Source: JAAXGX01 sp965203565
Lineage (GTDB): Bacteria > Acidobacteriota > Vicinamibacteria > Vicinamibacterales > UBA8438
Assembly: GCA_965203565.1 (NCBI GenBank)
Contig: OZ241896.1
Location: 3,162,001 to 3,226,000 of the forward strand
Direction of reading: 5' to 3'
Length of the DNA: 64,000 nucleotides
Made by a program: the position numbers and the translations under genes. This document shows positions 46,165 through 54,567 of this stretch, one piece after another. The notes under the pieces are model-generated. The model worked only from the letters and a program-made list of their open reading frames with translations. It had not been told where the DNA came from and searched no databases. Position 1 is the stretch's first letter. The number at the start of each line of letters is the position of its first letter.

Positions 46165-48564
46165 ATGTCCAGCGGCATCGACAACCTGGCTCGGGCGGGC
46201 GGCGAGATCGAAAGTATTCCCGTTCACATCAACTTCGACATCATTCGACTGTTCTCCGAGGGTCTGTACCGAAGTCCGCACAAGGCCATCGAAGAACTCG
46301 TGAGCAACGCGTACGACGCCGAAGCGCGCCGGGTTCACGTCCTCCTGCCGGAGCAACCGGACGATCCGACGGCCGCGTTGGCGCCTCTGTGGGTAATCGA
46401 CGACGGCCACGGCATGGACGCCGAGGGGTTCCGGCAGCTCTGGCGTGTCGCCGAATCGAACAAGAACGATTCGTCCGCCTCGAACGGACGCCTTCCGATC
46501 GGCCAGTTCGGCATCGGGAAACTGGCGGCGTACGTACTCGCCTGGAAACTCACGCACCTGAGCCGCGTCGACGGCAAGCTGCTGCTTACGGTCATGGATT
46601 TCCGCGCCGTTACCGGACGTCAGGCGGAAGGCAACCACCCGGTTGGGATATCCCTGCGGCGAGTGGACGAAGCCGCGGCCAGACAGTGCCTGGCTGAAAT
46701 AGAGCACCGCGACTCGTCGGCATGGAAGCTGATGTTCGGTGGCCGAGAACGAAGTCGCACGTGGACCGCCGCCGGAATGTCCGACTTCAAGGATCTCTAC
46801 GGCAAGCTGTCGACCGGAACCTTGCGATGGGTCCTGAGCACCGGACTCCCACTGCACGGCGACTTCAAGATCCGGCTCAATGGGGAACGGGTGGCGTCAA
46901 GCAAGGAAAGACTACCCGAAATAAAGTCCATCGTGCTGGACGACGAACTCCCCGGAATCGGGAAAATCATCGGAACCGCACGCATCTTCCAGAAGCAGCT
47001 TACGAAAGGGAAATCCGAGCAGGCTGGCCGCAGCCACGGTTTCTTCATCCGCGTCCGCGGCCGCGTCATCAACCTGGAAGACGAACTGTTCGGCGTGGAG
47101 GCGCTCAACCATGCCGCGTGGTCGCGGTTCGCACTCAAAATCAATGCTGACGGTCTCCGGGATCACTTGCTCTCTTCACGCGAAGGAGTGAGAGATTCCG
47201 AGGAAATCGGCGAGTTCAGGCAGTATCTCCAAAAAACATTCAACCGGTGCCGGGCCGCGTACGACGAATGGGACAGATCGCAGAACGACCAGATGGACCT
47301 GATTTCCCTGCTCTCGGACGACCCGAGTCCGCGCGTGACCGAACCGCTTCTTCGCGGCGTCCGGAAGACGGTGGAGACCGGATCGGAGTCCTTCTACATC
47401 AAAGCGCCGAAAGGAGTGGACGACGAGAATATATTGGAGTGGTTGGCGGCGTACGAGGACGAGGCTTCGGAAAAACCATTCGACAGGACGGAGTTCCTGT
47501 CGGACGGGCCGCACGCGCCGGCCATTCGCTACGATCCTTCGACCCGTCGTCTCGTCGTGAACCGTGATCATCCTTTCGTGGACAAGCTCACCGGCGGCGA
47601 CAAGCATCGGAATCCGGCGACGTTGTTCGCTTCATCCGAAGTGCTGCTCGAGTGTCAGCTTCAGGACCAGGGCATCGATCGCGGCACGGTCGCCGACGTT
47701 CTCAGGGATCGCGACGAAGTCTTGCGCCTGACGGCGGGCGACGCTCCGCACACCGCGGCCGAAGTGCTTCGGTTGCTGCAGGCCGCCAATCAAGACAGAA
47801 ACGCCCTCGAACGGGCGACAGGCGTCGCTTTTCGAGTTCTCGGATTCAAATACGAACGGCGGGGCGGCGCGGCGTCGGGACCGGACGGAATACTCTTCGC
47901 CCGGCTGGGGCGTCACAAGGCGCTTGCAGACTACAAGGTGGTTTACGACGCCAAGCAGACGCGCGAGCCGGCTGTTCCGGCGGACAAGATCGACTTCGCC
48001 AGTCTCGAAGATTTTCGCAGGACCGAGCAAGCGGATTTCGGTTTTTTCATCGCGACTGCGTACGCTTCCGAAATGGAGCCCGACGGCGCGCTCAACCGGC
48101 GCATAGAAGGGGTAACGCCTTGTCTTACGACGTTGCTCAAGATCGAACATTTGCGTCGTCTTGTCTGGCTGCACTACAAATTCGGCGTGACTCTCACCGA
48201 GCTTCGATCGTTGTTCGAGAAGGCGCATACCGTTCGGGAGGTGGACGACTGGATCGAGGAGCGCGAACAAGCGCTTCACGAACAGGTAGTCCCTCTTCGT
48301 GTGCTGCTTGAGGAATTGGAGAGCGAGAAGAGCGACCGCAAGGCCGTTCCCAACGTCAAGGTGGTTCGGTCGAAGCATCCGGAGCTGAAGAAGTTCGAGC
48401 CGGAGCGTTTGATCGCCCGGTTGAAGGCGGTCGAGACGATTCTTGATCCGAGGTGGATAGACGTGGACACAACCTCATATGACGTGCTCATGCACCACAC
48501 CGCGGATCAACTTCTGGCGCGATTTGAAGATTGTTTCAACGAACTGTACGGGGAGGCGGACTGA
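46165..48564 (+). CDS. GHKL (MutL/MORC-like) ATPase fused to a PD-(D/E)XK-like domain
   Basis: 799 residues. The N-terminal GHKL ATPase has the N-box EELVSNAYDAEA (about residue 41), G1 VIDDGHGM (about 77) and G2 IGQFGIGKLAAY (about 111). The C-terminal part carries a likely nuclease motif: GPDGILFARL (about 571) followed by KVVYDAKQT (about 590), the spacing expected of PD-(D/E)XK enzymes. A helical C-terminus follows. ATG 46165 has an AGGGA site; a TTG at 46114 is in frame. It overlaps the next methyltransferase by one base. It resembles paraMORC ATPases described in restriction-modification operons. By inspection the DNA is less GC-rich than brxC. Confidence 0.8.
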   Translation: MSSGIDNLARAGGEIESIPVHINFDIIRLFSEGLYRSPHKAIEELVSNAYDAEARRVHVLLPEQPDDPTAALAPLWVIDDGHGMDAEGFRQLWRVAESNKNDSSASNGRLPIGQFGIGKLAAYVLAWKLTHLSRVDGKLLLTVMDFRAVTGRQAEGNHPVGISLRRVDEAAARQCLAEIEHRDSSAWKLMFGGRERSRTWTAAGMSDFKDLYGKLSTGTLRWVLSTGLPLHGDFKIRLNGERVASSKERLPEIKSIVLDDELPGIGKIIGTARIFQKQLTKGKSEQAGRSHGFFIRVRGRVINLEDELFGVEALNHAAWSRFALKINADGLRDHLLSSREGVRDSEEIGEFRQYLQKTFNRCRAAYDEWDRSQNDQMDLISLLSDDPSPRVTEPLLRGVRKTVETGSESFYIKAPKGVDDENILEWLAAYEDEASEKPFDRTEFLSDGPHAPAIRYDPSTRRLVVNRDHPFVDKLTGGDKHRNPATLFASSEVLLECQLQDQGIDRGTVADVLRDRDEVLRLTAGDAPHTAAEVLRLLQAANQDRNALERATGVAFRVLGFKYERRGGAASGPDGILFARLGRHKALADYKVVYDAKQTREPAVPADKIDFASLEDFRRTEQADFGFFIATAYASEMEPDGALNRRIEGVTPCLTTLLKIEHLRRLVWLHYKFGVTLTELRSLFEKAHTVREVDDWIEEREQALHEQVVPLRVLLEELESEKSDRKAVPNVKVVRSKHPELKKFEPERLIARLKAVETILDPRWIDVDTTSYDVLMHHTADQLLARFEDCFNELYGEAD

Positions 48565-49742
48565 TGCCGTTGCCGCCCATTCACCCGTTTCCGGCGCGAA
48601 TGGCGCCGGAGATCGCCCGGCGTTCGCTCGCTGCCGTGCCCAGGGACGGGAGGGTGCTGGATCCGATGTGCGGTTCGGGCACGGTCGTTCGCGCGGCCAT
48701 CGAGGCGGGCCATCGGTGCACGGGGGTCGACATCGACCCGCTGGCGGTATTGATGTCGCGGGTGTGGACCACGCGTGTCGATCCGCGCCGCATCCGATCG
48801 GACGCCGAAGAGCTCGTGCGGACCGCCCGGAAGCTGCCGGCGCAGGCGGTGGAGCGGATTGCCGACCCGGAAACCGAACGTTTCGTGGCGTACTGGTTCG
48901 CGTCACGGCAGAGGGACGATATCGCACGCCTGGCCACGGCGCTGCGCCGGTCGCACGAGCCGACGAGGGGCGCGCTGTCGGTCGCGTTGAGCCGCATCAT
49001 CATATCGAAGGAAATGGTCGCGTCCCTTGCCCGCGACACGTCCCACAGCCGGCCGCACAAGGTCGCCGAATCCAACGACTTCGACGTCCATGCGGGTTTT
49101 CTGCGGTCGTCGCGGCTCGTGGCGTCGCGGCTCGATCCGGATTCGATCCGGGGGACGGCCGACGTTCGCGAAGGCGACGCCCGGCTGCTGGACGATCTCG
49201 ACGACGAAAGTTTCGACCTCGCGCTGACGTCCCCGCCGTACCTGAACGCCATCGACTACCTGCGCGGCCACAAGTTCTCTCTCGTGTGGATGGGGCACGG
49301 AATCGGAACGTTGAGAGAGACGAGAGCGGAAAGCGTCGGGGCCGAGAGAGGCGTGGCGGATGCGGAAGCGCCGACCGACGTTTCTCCCTTCGTCGCAGAA
49401 AGGGAAGGCTCGACCCTGGCTTCCCGGCATCGCGGTTGGGTCCGGCGCTACGCGTCGGACATGGATTCCGTTCTTCGACAACTCCGGCGAGTCGTCAAGC
49501 GGACCGGCCGCGTGGTGATGGTTCTGGGGAATTCGTTCATTCGAGGCGCGACGGTCGACAACGCGGGACTCGTGGAGGCGCTTGCGCGGGACGCTGGCTT
49601 TCGACTCGACAACCGGGACGTCAGGGAGATTCCCGCGCGGCGGCGATACCTGCCGCCGCCCGGAGAGGGTCGGACGGCGCTTGACTCCAGGATGCGAACC
49701 GAGACGGTGCTGACTTTCGGCTTGGTGCAGGAGTCGCGCTGA
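48564..49742 (+). CDS. DNA methyltransferase paired with the GHKL-nuclease protein
   Basis: 392 residues. The SAM motif is DPMCGSGT (about residue 33), followed by a catalytic motif TSPPYLNAIDYLRGHKFSL (about residue 222); SPPY is common in N4-cytosine and some N6-adenine enzymes. A second Rossmann segment GRVVMVLGNSF follows. The start ATG overlaps the stop of the GHKL gene (TGATG), so the two are coupled like a restriction enzyme and its protecting methylase. It is distinct from the PglX-type gene downstream. Confidence 0.87.
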   Translation: MPLPPIHPFPARMAPEIARRSLAAVPRDGRVLDPMCGSGTVVRAAIEAGHRCTGVDIDPLAVLMSRVWTTRVDPRRIRSDAEELVRTARKLPAQAVERIADPETERFVAYWFASRQRDDIARLATALRRSHEPTRGALSVALSRIIISKEMVASLARDTSHSRPHKVAESNDFDVHAGFLRSSRLVASRLDPDSIRGTADVREGDARLLDDLDDESFDLALTSPPYLNAIDYLRGHKFSLVWMGHGIGTLRETRAESVGAERGVADAEAPTDVSPFVAEREGSTLASRHRGWVRRYASDMDSVLRQLRRVVKRTGRVVMVLGNSFIRGATVDNAGLVEALARDAGFRLDNRDVREIPARRRYLPPPGEGRTALDSRMRTETVLTFGLVQESR

Positions 49743-49744
49743 GT

Positions 49745-51802
49745 GTGCGTTCGATGGACACGACGATGGATCGCGACGAGCTCGTCAACCGTTTGACGCG
49801 GTACGAGTGGTCCGACGTCGAGTTCAAGGAAGCCCGCACCGCCGCGCCGAAGGCGGCGTACGAGACGGTGTCGGCGTTCGCCAACACGGCGGGCGGGTGG
49901 CTGGTGTTCGGCGTCCGCGACCACGGCGGCGCGTTCGAGGTCGTCGGCGTCGTCGAGGTGAACAAGGTGCAGGGCGAGTTCCTGAGCACGCTGCGGTCGG
50001 GCGGCAAGGTGAGCCGCACGGTCAGCGTCGCCGAGGACCTGGTCGAGACCGACGGCAAGACGTTGCTGGTCTTCCACGTGCCGGAATCCCCCCGGCACGA
50101 AAAGCCGGTTTACCTGGACGGCGACCTCCGGCGGTCGTTCATTCGGCGCGGCGGATGCGACGAGCGCTGCACGCCGGAGGAAATCGGGCGGTTCCTGCGG
50201 GACGCCGCGCGGGACCGGTACGACGACCAGCCGCTCGACGGGCTGGACGCCGGGGAGTTCTTCGATCCTGATTCCGTCCGCTGGTACCGGCGCGTGTTCG
50301 GCGACCGCAACCCCGGCAGGACCCAGGCGGCGTCCGACCCCGAGTTCCTGCACGAGTGGGGCTTCGTCGTCGAGCACGGCGGCGGTCTCGCGCCGACCCG
50401 TGCGGCCGTCCTCCTCTTCGGCCGCCCGCGCCACCTGCGCCGGACGCTCGGCCGGCCCGTGGTCGATTGCCAGTTCATCGACGCCGCGTACGACTCCTGG
50501 ACGACGGACCGGCGCTGGATCGACCGCGTGGTGGTCGAGGAGAACCTGATCCAGGCGTGGCTCATTCTGTCCGAACGCTACGTGAAACACGCCGAACACC
50601 CCTTCCGGCTGGACCCGGCGACGCTTCGGCGGGACGACGACCCGCCCGACTACGTCTCGTTCCGGGAAGCGGCCATCAACCTGCTGATCCACCAGGACTA
50701 CGGCGACCCCGGCCGGAAGGCGTCGATCCGGTTCTTCCGGGACCGGACCCTGTTCTGGAACCCGGGCGACGCCTTCGCCGCCACCGACGAGCTCCTGAAC
50801 CCGACCGAGAAGGACGTGCGCAATCCGGCCCTCGTCGCCGCGTTCCGGCGTATCGGGCTGAGCGAGCAGGCGGGGACCGGCGTGCGCGCGATTTTTCGGA
50901 ACTGGCAGAATCTCGGCCACGTTCCGCCGGTGATCGGGAACGACAAGGCGAGGAAGGCGTTCGAGTTGCGCCTCCTGCGCGAGGAATTGCTCGGTGAGGA
51001 GCAACGGCTGTTCCAGGCGCAGCTCGGCGTCCGGCTGGACGAGGCGCAGGCGCGGCTCTTCGCCCTTGCCTGCCGACAGGGCGGCGTCTCGCTCACGGAC
51101 GCGAAGGCGGTCACGGGGCGGACCGGACCCGCGGCCCGGACGGTGCTGGACGCGCTCGCCGTCCAGAAACTCTTGCGCCCGCTCGAAGGGGGCGTCCGGT
51201 ACGGCATCGCCGAGCATCTTGCCGGCCGACTCGACATCCGGGCGCCCGGCCGGTCGTCCGGCGGCCAGGTCGGCGGTGATTCGGAAGAGTTGGTCACGGA
51301 CCAAGGCTCCGGCGGCACGGGCGACAGGGTCACTGACCAAGTCGGGTCCGGGACCGGTGGCATGGTCACCGACCAAGTCGAACCGGAAGCGGGCGGCATG
51401 TCCACTGCACATGTCGCACGCGGGTCCGGCCACATGTCCACTGCACATGCGCATGTCGCACCCGGGTCCGGCGACATGTCCACTGCGCATGGCCGCGGGG
51501 CGTCGGACGCTCGGCGGGACGAGCCGCTGACCGAACCGTCGGCCTTCCAATGGCGGATCGTCGAGCGCTGCGACGCGCCCCGGCGGCTGGCCGAGCTCAT
51601 GGACGCGCTCGGCGTCGCCCATCGCGGCTACTTCAAGAAACGGCACCTCGATCCGCTGATTCGGGCGGGACTCGTCGCCATGACCAACCCCGCCAACCCG
51701 CGGGCGTCCGGCCAGCGCTACGTCCTGACGGAAGCCGGCGCCGCGCTCAAGGCGGCCCGCCGCGGCAGGGACCGGGAGGACGAGCGCCGTGGCCGGGCGT
51801 GA
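49745..51802 (+). CDS. AlbA_2/Schlafen-type protein with RecG-like C-terminal region and tandem repeats
   Basis: 685 residues. The N-terminal AlbA_2 (SLFN-like) domain has DVEFKEAR and VSAFANTAGGWLVFGVRD. A central part resembles the ATP-binding RecG-like/HATPase_c_4 domain (FREAAINLLIHQDYG; RNPALVAAFRRIGLSEQAGTGVRAIF), and a winged-helix region follows. A 12-residue tandem repeat (VTDQ units, then MSTAH units) comes next, then another winged helix (RLAELMDALGVAHRGYFKKRHLDPLI). The GTG start at 49745 has AGGAG 11 nt upstream. Such proteins are regulators or effectors in defence loci. It overlaps pglX by 14 bp. Confidence 0.82.
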   Translation: MRSMDTTMDRDELVNRLTRYEWSDVEFKEARTAAPKAAYETVSAFANTAGGWLVFGVRDHGGAFEVVGVVEVNKVQGEFLSTLRSGGKVSRTVSVAEDLVETDGKTLLVFHVPESPRHEKPVYLDGDLRRSFIRRGGCDERCTPEEIGRFLRDAARDRYDDQPLDGLDAGEFFDPDSVRWYRRVFGDRNPGRTQAASDPEFLHEWGFVVEHGGGLAPTRAAVLLFGRPRHLRRTLGRPVVDCQFIDAAYDSWTTDRRWIDRVVVEENLIQAWLILSERYVKHAEHPFRLDPATLRRDDDPPDYVSFREAAINLLIHQDYGDPGRKASIRFFRDRTLFWNPGDAFAATDELLNPTEKDVRNPALVAAFRRIGLSEQAGTGVRAIFRNWQNLGHVPPVIGNDKARKAFELRLLREELLGEEQRLFQAQLGVRLDEAQARLFALACRQGGVSLTDAKAVTGRTGPAARTVLDALAVQKLLRPLEGGVRYGIAEHLAGRLDIRAPGRSSGGQVGGDSEELVTDQGSGGTGDRVTDQVGSGTGGMVTDQVEPEAGGMSTAHVARGSGHMSTAHAHVAPGSGDMSTAHGRGASDARRDEPLTEPSAFQWRIVERCDAPRRLAELMDALGVAHRGYFKKRHLDPLIRAGLVAMTNPANPRASGQRYVLTEAGAALKAARRGRDREDERRGRA
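51290..51503 (+). repeat. Coding tandem repeat, 36-bp period
   Basis: GTCACxGACCAA occurs at 51293, 51329 and 51365, exactly 36 bp apart. It continues as ATGTCCACTGCxCATG at 51398, 51434 and 51476 (36 then 42 bp). It encodes about six 12-residue units of a flexible linker within the AlbA_2-type protein. The period is a multiple of three, so copy-number change alters length without breaking the frame. Confidence 0.8.
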
Positions 51803-54563
51803 CCCGGCGCCGAAGCTGCTGCGGGACGACGCGGACGCCGCGGCGGCCGGGCCGGTCGAGTGCCTCGGCCGGACCTTCGAGTCGGACGCGGCGCGGCGCG
51901 CGCACTTCCTCGAACGGCTGCGGGCGATGCTCCCCGCGCTGCGGCGGCGGCCCGACTTCCCGGCGGGGACGGACGCGGACATCCTCCGGCTGTCGGACCC
52001 GCCGTACTACACCGCCTGCCCCAACCCGTTCCTGGCCGAGTTCGTCGAACGCCACGGCCGGCCGTACGACGCCGGGCAGCCGTACCACCGCGAGCCGTTC
52101 GCGGTCGACGTCAGCGTCGGCAAGACCGAGCCCCTCTACCGGGCGCACGGCTACCACACCAAGGTGCCGCACCTGGCGATCGTCCCGTCCATCCTGCACT
52201 ACACGCGGCCGGGCGACCTCGTGCTGGACGGCTTCTGCGGGTCGGGGATGACCGGCGTCGCCGCGCAGTGGTGCGGGACCGCGCCGCCCGCGTACCGCCG
52301 GACGCTGGAACGGCAGTGGGCGGCGGAGGGCCGGGCCGCGCCGGCGTGGGGCGCCCGCCGCGCGGTTCTGGGCGACCTCTCGCCGGCCGCCGCCTTCATC
52401 GCCGGCAACTACAACCTGCCCTTCGACGCCGACGCCTTCGCCCGCGCCGCCCGGACGCTCCTCGACGATGCGGCGGCGGAGGTCGGCTGGATGTACGAGA
52501 CGCTCCACGCCGACGGGACGACCCGCGGGCGGATCGACTACACGGTGTGGAGCGAGGTGTTCGCGTGCCCGGAGTGCGCCGGCGAGATCGTCTTCATCGA
52601 CGAGGCGCTCGACGAGGGGACCGGCCGGACGCGGAGCGGGTTCCCCTGCCCGCGCTGCGGCGCCGCGCTGACCAAGAAGACCCTCGAACGGTCGTTCGAG
52701 ACGCTCGCCGACCCCGCGTCCGGCGCGCCGTGGCGCCGCATCCGGCTGCGGCCGGTCTCGATCGTCTACACCGTCGGCGATTCGCGGCGCCGGAAGAAGC
52801 CGGACGCCGCGGATCGGGCGACGCTCGACCGCATCGGCGGCCTGCCGCTGCCTTCGGAGGTCCCGACGGACGCCTTCCCCATCGACGCGATGTACCACGG
52901 CTCGCGTCTCGCCCCGAAGGGGTTCACGCACGTCCACTACCTGTTCCTGCCCCGCGCGGCGCACGCGCTGGCCGCGCTGTGGCGGCGGGCCGCCGCGCAC
53001 GAGGACCCCCGGCTGCGGAACATGCTGCTGTTCTTCGTCGAACAGGCTATCGTCGGGATGTCGGTTCTCAATCGATATGGGCCCTCGCATTTTTCGCAGG
53101 TGAACCGTAATCTCAGCGGCGTGTATTACGTAGCGTCACAGCATGCCGAAGTGCCTCCCTGGTATATCCTGGACGGGAAACTCGACCGTTTGCGCAAGTC
53201 ATTCAATCCCCTGCCGAACCAGCCGGGAGTTTCCGCCGTCACTACGAATGACTGCGCCACGTTCACCATTCCAGGTGAGTCCATGGACTACGTCTTCACC
53301 GACCCCCCGTTCGGCGAGAACATCTACTACGCCGACCTGAACTTCCTGGTCGAATCCTGGCACCGGACGTTCACGCAGACCGCGCCGGAGGCGATCGTCG
53401 ACCGCAAGAAGGACAAGGCGCTGATCGACTACCAGCGCCTGATGCAACGGTGCTTCGCGGAGTACCGCCGCGTCCTGAAGCCGGGACGCTGGATGACCGT
53501 CGTCTTCCACAACTCCCGGAGCGCGGTGTGGAACGCCATCCAGGAGGCGATGCTCGCGGCCGGCTTCGTGGTCGCCGACGTCCGCACCCTCGACAAGCGG
53601 CAGGGGTCGTACCGGCAGGTGACGAGCACCGCGGTCAAGCAGGACCTCGTCATCTCCGCCTACAAGCCGAACCACGGCCTCGAAGAGCGTTTCAGGCTGG
53701 CGGCGGGAACCGCGGACGGCGTCTGGGACTTCGTGCGGACCCACTTCCGCCAACTGCCGGTCTTCGTCTCCCGGGACGAGCGGGCCGAGGTGATCGCCGA
53801 GCGCCAGGGCTATCTGCTGTTCGACCGCATGGTCGCCTTCCACGTCCTGCGCGGCGTGACGGTCCCGCTCTCCGCCGCCGAGTTCCACGAGGGGCTTGCG
53901 CAACGCTTCCCCGCGCGGGACGGCATGTTCTTCCTGCCCGAGCAGGTGGCGGAGTACGACCGCAAGCGGTTGTCGGCGCAGGATATCGTCCAGCTCGACC
54001 TGTTCGTCCGGAACGAGGAGACGGCGATCCGGTGGCTGAAGCAGCAGCTCGAGAAGGAGCCGCAAACCTTCCAGCAGATCCACCCGCGGTTCATCCGGGA
54101 GCTCGGCGGCTGGATGAAGCACGAGCGCATGATCGAGCTCTCCGACCTGCTCGCACAGAACTTCCTCTGCTGCGGCGGCCGGGGCGAGGTCCCCGAGCAG
54201 GTGCGCGGCTACCTGTCCGGCGCCTTCGGCCACCTCCGCAACCTGGAGAGCGGCGACCCGGCTCTCCGCGCGGCGGCGAAGGACCGCTGGTACGTGCCCG
54301 ATCCCCACAAGGCCGCCGACCTCGAAACACTCCGCGACCGCACGCTCCTCCGCGAGTTCGACGAATACCGGGACGCCGCCCGCCGCCGCCTCAAGGTGTT
54401 CCGCCTCGAGGCGGTCCGCGCCGGCTTCCGGCGCGCGTGGCAGGAACGCGACTACGCGACGATCATCGCGGTCGCGGAGAAGGTCCCGGAGACGGTGCTG
54501 CAGGAAGACCCGAAGCTGCTGATGTGGTACGACCAGGCCCTGACGCGCAGCGAGAAGGAATGA
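51789..54563 (+). CDS. pglX: BREX PglX-type DNA methyltransferase
   Basis: 924 residues. SAM motif LDGFCGSGMTGVAA is near residue 147; the catalytic motif is TDPPFGENIYYADLNF near residue 507. A zinc-ribbon-like insert (CPEC...CPRC) lies between, and a long helical C-terminal region follows. The order motif I then DPPF fits adenine-specific BREX-3 PglXI enzymes, and pglZ follows 4 nt later. The GTG start at 51789 overlaps the previous gene. It would mark host DNA as self. Confidence 0.83.
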   Translation: MAGRDPAPKLLRDDADAAAAGPVECLGRTFESDAARRAHFLERLRAMLPALRRRPDFPAGTDADILRLSDPPYYTACPNPFLAEFVERHGRPYDAGQPYHREPFAVDVSVGKTEPLYRAHGYHTKVPHLAIVPSILHYTRPGDLVLDGFCGSGMTGVAAQWCGTAPPAYRRTLERQWAAEGRAAPAWGARRAVLGDLSPAAAFIAGNYNLPFDADAFARAARTLLDDAAAEVGWMYETLHADGTTRGRIDYTVWSEVFACPECAGEIVFIDEALDEGTGRTRSGFPCPRCGAALTKKTLERSFETLADPASGAPWRRIRLRPVSIVYTVGDSRRRKKPDAADRATLDRIGGLPLPSEVPTDAFPIDAMYHGSRLAPKGFTHVHYLFLPRAAHALAALWRRAAAHEDPRLRNMLLFFVEQAIVGMSVLNRYGPSHFSQVNRNLSGVYYVASQHAEVPPWYILDGKLDRLRKSFNPLPNQPGVSAVTTNDCATFTIPGESMDYVFTDPPFGENIYYADLNFLVESWHRTFTQTAPEAIVDRKKDKALIDYQRLMQRCFAEYRRVLKPGRWMTVVFHNSRSAVWNAIQEAMLAAGFVVADVRTLDKRQGSYRQVTSTAVKQDLVISAYKPNHGLEERFRLAAGTADGVWDFVRTHFRQLPVFVSRDERAEVIAERQGYLLFDRMVAFHVLRGVTVPLSAAEFHEGLAQRFPARDGMFFLPEQVAEYDRKRLSAQDIVQLDLFVRNEETAIRWLKQQLEKEPQTFQQIHPRFIRELGGWMKHERMIELSDLLAQNFLCCGGRGEVPEQVRGYLSGAFGHLRNLESGDPALRAAAKDRWYVPDPHKAADLETLRDRTLLREFDEYRDAARRRLKVFRLEAVRAGFRRAWQERDYATIIAVAEKVPETVLQEDPKLLMWYDQALTRSEKE

Positions 54564-54567
54564 CGCC

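Noticed and set aside
51290..51503. CRISPR-like array
   Set aside because: Units are contiguous, in frame and coding, with no distinct spacers; no cas genes in the window.
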